A stretch of DNA of 64,000 bases from Parasitella parasitica (taxonomy: Eukaryota; Mucoromycota; Mucoromycetes; Mucorales; Mucoraceae): NCBI GenBank assembly GCA_025201805.1, contig MU619273.1:130433-194432 (forward strand), given 5' to 3'. The notes under the pieces are model-generated. The model had not been told where the DNA came from. It made no database searches and was given only the letters and a program-made list of their open reading frames with translations. The translations under genes were made by a program, and so were the position numbers. Each line of letters opens with the position of its first letter. The stretch's first letter is position 1. Positions 57,734-64,000 of the stretch are shown one piece after another.

Positions 57734-57887
57734 CACTATACCCGCTAAAATTGACCAACCAACTACCCAAGAAGCAAGTGCCTCAGAGTCACAGCAGCAC
57801 CGTGTAAACCACCGCATCCCTTTTGTGCATCGCATTTCATCGTTTAGACACTCACGAGATAGCACAACCTCATCGTCATCATCCCAA
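57151..57887. other. Divergent promoter region with a 44-nt poly(T) tract
   Basis: Between the choice-of-anchor A gene (-) and the PSD gene (+). The T run is at 57690-57733, followed by CT-rich leader sequence. No gene supported. Confidence 0.5.
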
Positions 57888-60800
57888 ATGTCGACTAATC
57901 AAGCTGAAACAGACAAGCTGTCTGCTGATTTGATTTTGAAAGTAGATATTATTAGAGGCCGAAATCTGAATCGAGAAGATGAGGTAAGAAGCTAATGTTT
58001 GCAGCATATCAAACTGAATTAAATTAACGCCCCCCAACAAGGCAAATATCCCGAACCCTTATGTCAATGTGAGGTTTGGCAGCATTAGACAAAGAACAGA
58101 CACAATCAAAAAGTCGTCAGATCCAGAATGGCTTTGCAGTTTCGAATTCAATTTATCAAATGATATCATTGGTCACAAAAAGAGGTTGAAAGCATTAAAA
58201 AAGCAAGGTTTGTCCATTACCGCTTTTAGCAAAGACAGATTCTCGTCCATCTTTTTGGGCCAAGCAAGTTGGCCACTGGACGAGATGTTTTCTCGCCCAG
58301 ACCAGTTTGCTTTCGACGATGCCACGGTAAGCTTGTGAAATTACGCTTTGCTGAGCAAACAGTAATAGGATCGTGTAACACATACTAAAAAAAAAAAAAT
58401 GCCTCGATTTTGAATAGGCTAAATGGTATCCCTTATCACGGACTAGTCGTCAACATAGACGTTTTCACCTGAGGAAAAAACGTGGAGATACCACGAGCAC
58501 GAACACATCTGACGCTGATCAAGCAGAGATTTGCTGTCAGTTTGGACTATTGTACAAAACAGGCTCAGGCACTGTCATTCCTACAGACTCATCCACATTC
58601 GCAGAAGACTGGCAGTTCTTATTAGATGAAGAAGAGGATGACACTGACATTAATGCGCTTTCATCTTCACCTCCACCGGCCTCCACCGCTTCGGCTATGC
58701 CTGAAATGCAAAAAAGCTCGAGTACCGCATCATTCAGCAGTCGATTTAAAAGACCCTTGAAACAGGACAACTCTACATCATCCATTAATAGTTTATCGCC
58801 TTCCATCGAGAAGCTACAGCAGCAGCAGCAGCAGCAGCAGCAGCTTCAGAAGCCAAAGAGAACAAGACGATTGAAGAATAAGTTTAGGCGTCGTGGTAGA
58901 CGTGGGAGCCGTCGCAACAAGAAGAAGAATTCAGAAGGAGGCTATGCAAAGTTCTATTCAGATGTCATGGGTATTACATTTTTGGAAATCGAGAATGCAA
59001 AGGACCTTCCACCTGAAAGAAATGTCACCAGGACTGGTTTCGACATGGATCCCTTTGTCATTGTAAGCTACGGCACATCCACATTTAGGACAAGAGCCAT
59101 CAGACACAATCTGAATCCTACCTGGAACGAAAAGTTGTTTTTTCATGTCAGGAACACCCAAGAAAATTACAAGATAAAGTTTGCCGTCTACGACAAGGAC
59201 AAATTCTCGGGCAACGATTTTGTCGCTTCTCAGGAGATTTCAATTGCTGACATTATTCAAAAGATGCCTACCACCTTAGCTACTCCTACCGCACTTGAGC
59301 AAGGAGATGGCAATGCCACCACTCCCTCGCAGGAAATCGAACGCAATATGGGAAGACATTCAATCCCTTTGAGACTGGCCAAGCCCGACAAATGGAAAGA
59401 CAGCTGCCACCCAACCCTGACTATCCGCGCCAAGTTTGTGCCTTATGTCCAAATCAGAAAAATGTTCTGGATTGCCTTGGCGAAAACATGTGATGCAGAC
59501 AATTCAAACACAATGAGTCGCTTAGAGGTGCAGGCCATGCTGGAAGCGTTAGGCTCGAATATTTCAGAATCAACGATAGACCATTTCTGGGAGGAGCACG
59601 GCAAAGACTTTGAACAAGACTTGACCATGGATGAACTAGTCGCAAGCCTGGAATCCTTCATCTTGGCTGTTGACACAAAGCAAGACGGCTATGACCCCAA
59701 CGCTATCATCGAACAAGAAAAGGATGTTCCTGTCGATGCCAAGAACAACAATACTGTGAATCCCTTCTTTTTGGCAGCGTCGGATGACGAAGACGACGAT
59801 GGTGATGATGATGACGAAGAAGAAGACGAATACGACCTGATTGACGACGATGATGAATTAGACGACTATTATAGTGAAGGTGGTTATTTCTCCAGCCATG
59901 GCGAGTACGATGAGGATGACGTTGATTTAGCTCACTCGGGCTCAACCACCACTGCGCCGCAGTCGCCAGATGAAGCAGATTATGAGGCATTGGCTGAAGC
60001 TGAAGGTATTCAGTATATCGACGGTCCATTGAAGGAGTTGAAGCTGCAGCAAGACAAGGATCTTGATAATCAGCGCACACACAAGATGGCCCAAGAAAAA
60101 GTTATTCGCTTGAATGAATGTCCTATTTGTCACAAGCCTAACCTCTCGAAGCGAGGCCAAATGGACATTGTAACGCATGTTGCCACATGCACTGCGAATG
60201 ACTGGACAACTGTAGACAGATTCTTGATGGGTAATTTTGGTTCCGAAGCGCAAGCACAAAGAAAGTAAGCTGTCAGAATGCGAAGGATATGACTGTAGTC
60301 TCTAACGGCACTTTAGGTGGTTTGTAAAACTGGTCAACAAAGTCGGATACGGCAGATATTCAGCTGGAAAAAATAACGCAAATATTATTGTGCAAGATCG
60401 CTTAACGGGCCAACTAATTGACGAACGTATGAGTGTCTATGTACGTTTGGGTATGAGATTAGTTTATAAAGGCATGCGCTCGGGTATCCAGTCAAAGACA
60501 GGTATATTATATATTAACCGTAACATTGCGTGCGCCGTGTGTTAACAAAGTATAAACCCTGTTTGTAGCCAAGCGAATCTTGGCAAACATGTCTATAAAA
60601 CAAGGCCGTCGATTCGACAACCCACTTTCCAAGAGAGAAATCAACTCATTTATAAAATTCCATCAATTAGATATGAGCGAAGTGTTGGAGCCTATGGAGA
60701 ACTTCAACACGTTCAATGAATTTTTTTACAGAAAACTCAAGCCTGGATCTCGTCCCTGCGAAGCGCCTGATAATAAACGAGTAGCCGTTAGCCCTGCTGA

Positions 60801-61407
60801 CTGTCGTATGATGGCATTTCCTACCATTGACAGCGCAACCAATATCTGGATCAAGGGTGTTGAATTTAGCATATCCAAACTTTTAGACGACGCAGAGGAA
60901 GCCAAAGCCTACGAAGGTGGTGCATTAGCTATTTTCAGATTGGCCCCACAAGATTACCATCGCTACCATTCGCCTGTGGATGGTGTCATCCGTAAAATCC
61001 ACAGTGTTCAAGGCCAATATTATACCGTCAACCCTATGGCTATACGAACTACTTTGGATGTATATGGTGATAATAAGCGTGATATTGTTCATATGGAGAC
61101 CGAAGCCTTTGGCAAAGTCGCCATTGTGTGCATTGGCGCTATGATGGTGGGCTCAATCATCTTGACAGCCGGCGTAGGCGATCATTTAGCGAGAACTGAC
61201 GAATTGGGCTACTTTGCATTCGGTGGCAGCACGCTAGTTGTTCTGTTTGAAAAAAATGCTATGCGTTTTGATGAAGATTTGTTGGAAAACGCAAGCAACT
61301 CGCTTGAGACTTTGGTAAGGAAGTTCTAATATTGTCTGATCATCTTTTACTAACCGCTAAACATAATCCAGGTGCGTGTTGGTAATCATATTGGCGTGCA
61401 TCCTTAA
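57888..61407 (+). CDS. Phosphatidylserine decarboxylase, Psd2 type (C2 domains, EF-hand)
   Basis: Six exons (57888-57983, 58042-58326, 58418-60264, 60317-60501, 60569-61314, 61372-61407) join in phase to 1064 aa. A first C2-like domain (LILKVDIIRGRNLNRED, NPYVNVRFG) is followed by a Ser/Gln-rich linker and a second, canonical C2 at about 311-430 (GITFLEIENAKDLPP, MDPFVIVSYG, HNLNPTWNEKLFF). An EF-hand-like segment (DADNSNTMSRLEVQAMLEAL), an acidic block and a CPICHKP-HVATC zinc-like motif come next. The catalytic domain has SPADCRMM, YHRYHSPVDG and the autoprocessing motif FGGST (Ser at about 1025, becoming the pyruvoyl group). It makes phosphatidylethanolamine from phosphatidylserine, in Golgi/endosomal membranes as yeast Psd2. 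It lacks a mitochondrial presequence. Confidence 0.94.
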
Positions 61408-61566
61408 TGTCACAAAAATCACATGTACCTCTAATGGATCTCGCTTCCATTGTTGTAGATTGAAGCACTGTAAAACAAAGAAATCATACTTTAATTAATT
61501 ACCCTTGTCTTGATTTGCCATTAAATATTCATTTGATGTCTATGTGTAACAATAAACGAGCATCCC

Positions 61567-61588
61567 ACACACACACACACACACACAT
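61567..61588. repeat. (CA)n microsatellite
   Basis: About eleven CA units downstream of the PSD gene. Confidence 0.85.
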
Positions 61589-61929
61589 ACCGGCGAATGC
61601 GTGACCATATCTCCAATTCAAGCAATGATAATTGAATTGAATAAGATTGGCGAAGGTTGGTGACGATATGATTTTCTTGTTTGTTTGTGGATAGCAAACC
61701 AAATTCCCAAAGAAGAAAACTGATATTGCAACGGTGTGTTTCTTTTAATTCCATTGAATGACCTTTAGTTGATAGGCAGGCATTGAACAATATTGTTGTG
61801 TATAAAATACCAGACCTGTTGCCATTATACCCAAGATATCGATTAGCTTATCCAGTGACAAATTACTTGGTTCTGGGATACTTTCTATTTAATTTCAGAT
61901 GTTTACAGAAGGAAATTCAGACTATTTCA

Positions 61930-62470
61930 GTGAATGTTCCTTTTGAGAGTGGATGAAAATAAAATTGGCTTTGTCCAATAAAGAATTGAAATACAGTCTG
62001 CCATTTGCAGTTTCTGAAAAAAAAAAAAAAAATTCAAGTAAACGATAAAAGTCATGGTGATTGCGATACTATATATAAGGGTTTCCGTTAATATATTTTT
62101 TTCTGATAAAAGCAAAGAAGTTTTTGGGAGAAGAAAAATGCCTCCGTAAAAAGATTTCAAGTGGGGATTTCCATATTTAGAGAAAAAGACTAATTGCTTT
62201 GTTTTATTCATAGTGAAGATACGGAGAGAAAATTTTGTCTTTAAGTTCAAGGTAATCTTTAAAAAAGGTTGTGGTTGTCTATCGACAAACATTTGTGATT
62301 CTGGGCGTAAATGTGTTTGTTGACTTTGGATCCAAAACCTTTAATTGGATTCAGGAACGGAGAGCAAGGTTGAAGATAAACACAATTATGTCTTTGGGAT
62401 TTCATAAATTTCTATACAGATAATTTTTTATGAATGGGTGTGTTATCCTGGTAGCAGATTGTTTCCTTTT
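61930..62470 (-). pseudogene. Decayed IS630/Tc1-mariner-type transposase fragment
   Basis: On the minus strand from about 62450 downward the translated pieces read QDNTPIHKKLS, then CVYLQPCSPFLNPIKGFGSK (about 62385-62325), then fragments such as INTFTPRITNVC and a terminal charged region. This is the order of the second half of an IS630/Tc1 DDE transposase: the second catalytic Asp in DNTPIH and the last acidic residue in FLNPIEGFW. Here the final Glu is Lys (NPIK), Trp is Gly, and several stops and shifts occur, so it is dead. Upstream sequence to about 62780 may belong to the same copy. No terminal inverted repeats were identified. Confidence 0.65.
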
Positions 62471-64000
62471 TTCTGGCATTTTCTTATACCTTCAGTTGAC
62501 CCGGCGTCATTCAGTGTAGAAGGTCTTGTCAGACAAGTACCGAGCTGGATTCTCTTATATCCAGTTTCACAGTAGAACAGCTAGTCAAACCTGTGCCATT
62601 TTTTCCATTATATTGGAATAGTTCAAATGTGTGTGTCTTTGCAAAGCCAGCATAGATTTTGGGCATATGATTTTCTTTTTTTTTTTTTTTTTTGGCCTGT
62701 ACGAACTTCAAAATAAGGCATAGACTGTAAAAGACAATGTTTAGCACTCTCAAGCACAAAAACAAGAAATTCAAAGTAATGCATTAGACTATAAGGCACC
62801 TTTAGATTTACGTATTTGCATAGCTTAGAGCAAGTTTTCGTACTTTTCAAGTTGACAAAAGACGAAGGTAACGACTTTTCTGACTTTTTTTCGGAAAAGT
62901 ATTTTTCACAATCGGAGCGTGAGATTGTCAGGCCAGGTACTGACATGCAAGCGCTACCATTAGAAAGCCAAAAAGCACATCATTCAAGTAAATTAGTTTG
63001 AATTTTTTTTCTCTTGAATTGGGTAATTTGTGGCTTCTCAAAGCTAAATGCCTTCTTCACAATAACACGATTTCTCATTGATAGCGGAGATTAAACACGT
63101 CCAAAATGAGAAAGGAAAAATTCTTTCAAAAACTCCATTTGGACATTTCGAAAACTAAATTACTTCTTTGAGGCAAGATATCATTCTTTGGTACTATGCA
63201 TAACACGGCTGTCAGTCTATGATAATAGCTGTATTTTTGGGCGCTCTACACGATTGTATAATTTCATGATCCCTGTATGCTTACGAAAGGAATTTTGCTG
63301 AAAAAACTTCAAAACAGTTCAAGAGGGAAAAGTCAATATTTTGCTTAATCAGAGCGCATTTTCAGTCTTTCAGATCAAGGAATGGTCTTTTACGATCATT
63401 TTCCTCTAATATATGCTATAATAAAAAGTTGCATTTTTGGGGTCTAAATCGAGGATAATGCATAATCGATGATTTTGTATGCGTGGATACAAGGAAAAAA
63501 TCAAAAAAATCCGTCATTTTACATCGAAAAAAAAATCATGCTCAAATTGCACCAAAATCATATATAATATTGTTTTTTCCCAGTGGATACTATTTCTAGT
63601 GTTTTCAGGGCATTTTTGATTATGAAATCAACCAAAAAATGGCATACAAAGCTAAAGTTCTTGCTTTAAGCTGCAAAAAAATATCTATCTGGAGATGACA
63701 CTTCTATAAAGTAAGTATTTTTGATATCACAAGTATATCTTTCTTCATGTTTATATGATAAAACATGTATGGCTTATTGAGTTGGAAGTAGAAGAGGATA
63801 ATTATTGAACATTTAGCTGCAATAAGCCCTTCTTCTGTGTGAATGATTCTTAAGTTACTAATTGCTAGTGACAGGGAAGTCCTATGACCATTGTTGCTTA
63901 TAATAATACTTCTTTTGCACCACTCTACAATAAATTTAACGACCATACAGTTATCCAAAGTTCTTCTTAACGCTTCGATATCACACAAGTATTGACCTGG

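Larger units (their letters stand above)
61408..64000. other. AT-rich spacer with decayed transposon
   Basis: About 2.6 kb to the window edge. Contains a (CA)n repeat at about 61567-61588, an A run near 62022-62034, the transposase relic on the minus strand, and short unrelated ORFs. No intact gene is supported. Confidence 0.5.

Noticed and set aside
57552-57865. Lys-run open frames across the T tract
   Set aside because: Produced by the homopolymer alone.

Overview
The window is nuclear DNA of a filamentous fungus, most likely an early-diverging one of the Mucoromycota (Mucorales-like). The evidence is short introns (mostly 50-100 nt, CTAAC-type branch sites, pyrimidine-rich 3' ends), AT-rich spacers with long homopolymer runs, and gene families retained in that lineage: a GH9 cellulase-like protein, a choice-of-anchor A secreted protein, a full BRPF-type PHD/bromo/PWWP protein, a RAB3GAP1 homologue and a fungal mitoferrin. 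I see no bacterial-type operons, CRISPR array, rRNA or convincing tRNA. All exon joins were read by eye and checked for phase; none is backed by transcripts.

Layout. 0-10 kb: a trihelix/Myb-like protein (-), a gene-poor spacer, an RBR ubiquitin ligase (+), a low-complexity nuclear protein (+) and a GPI-type GH9 protein (+). 10-20 kb: an RNF10-like RING ligase (-), a SYLF-SH3 actin-patch protein (+), a retroelement RNase H relic (-), a GIG1-type protein (+), chorismate mutase (+) and a conserved-looking unknown protein (+). 20-31 kb: an acidic unknown (-), the BRPF-like chromatin reader (+), a Cys-rich-tail protein (+), a Brr6/Brl1 nuclear-envelope protein (+), mitoferrin (+) and mitochondrial uS12 (-). 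32-50 kb: a Nrd1/Seb1-type transcription termination factor (+), two small unknowns, RAB3GAP1 (+), a small unknown, DPM1 (+), a multipass membrane protein (-), a PP2C phosphatase (-) and a Gds1-like winged-helix protein (-). 51-64 kb: a CUE-like/Myb protein whose U-box lies behind an in-frame stop (+), an F-box/LRR protein (+), the choice-of-anchor A protein (-), a C2/EF-hand phosphatidylserine decarboxylase (+), and a decayed IS630/Tc1-type transposase (-) near the right edge.

The genes are mostly independent housekeeping and regulatory loci. Loose themes are ubiquitin conjugation (RBR, RNF10, U-box, F-box), chromatin and transcription (BRPF, Seb1/Nrd1, Myb, Gds1-like), and membranes and secretion (RAB3GAP1, DPM1, PSD, Brr6/Brl1). 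I found no clear gene cluster or new multi-gene system. The points most worth checking are the altered catalytic motif in the GH9 protein, two GC-AG introns, the stop codon between the Myb and U-box domains, the transposon relics, and two unassigned coding stretches.
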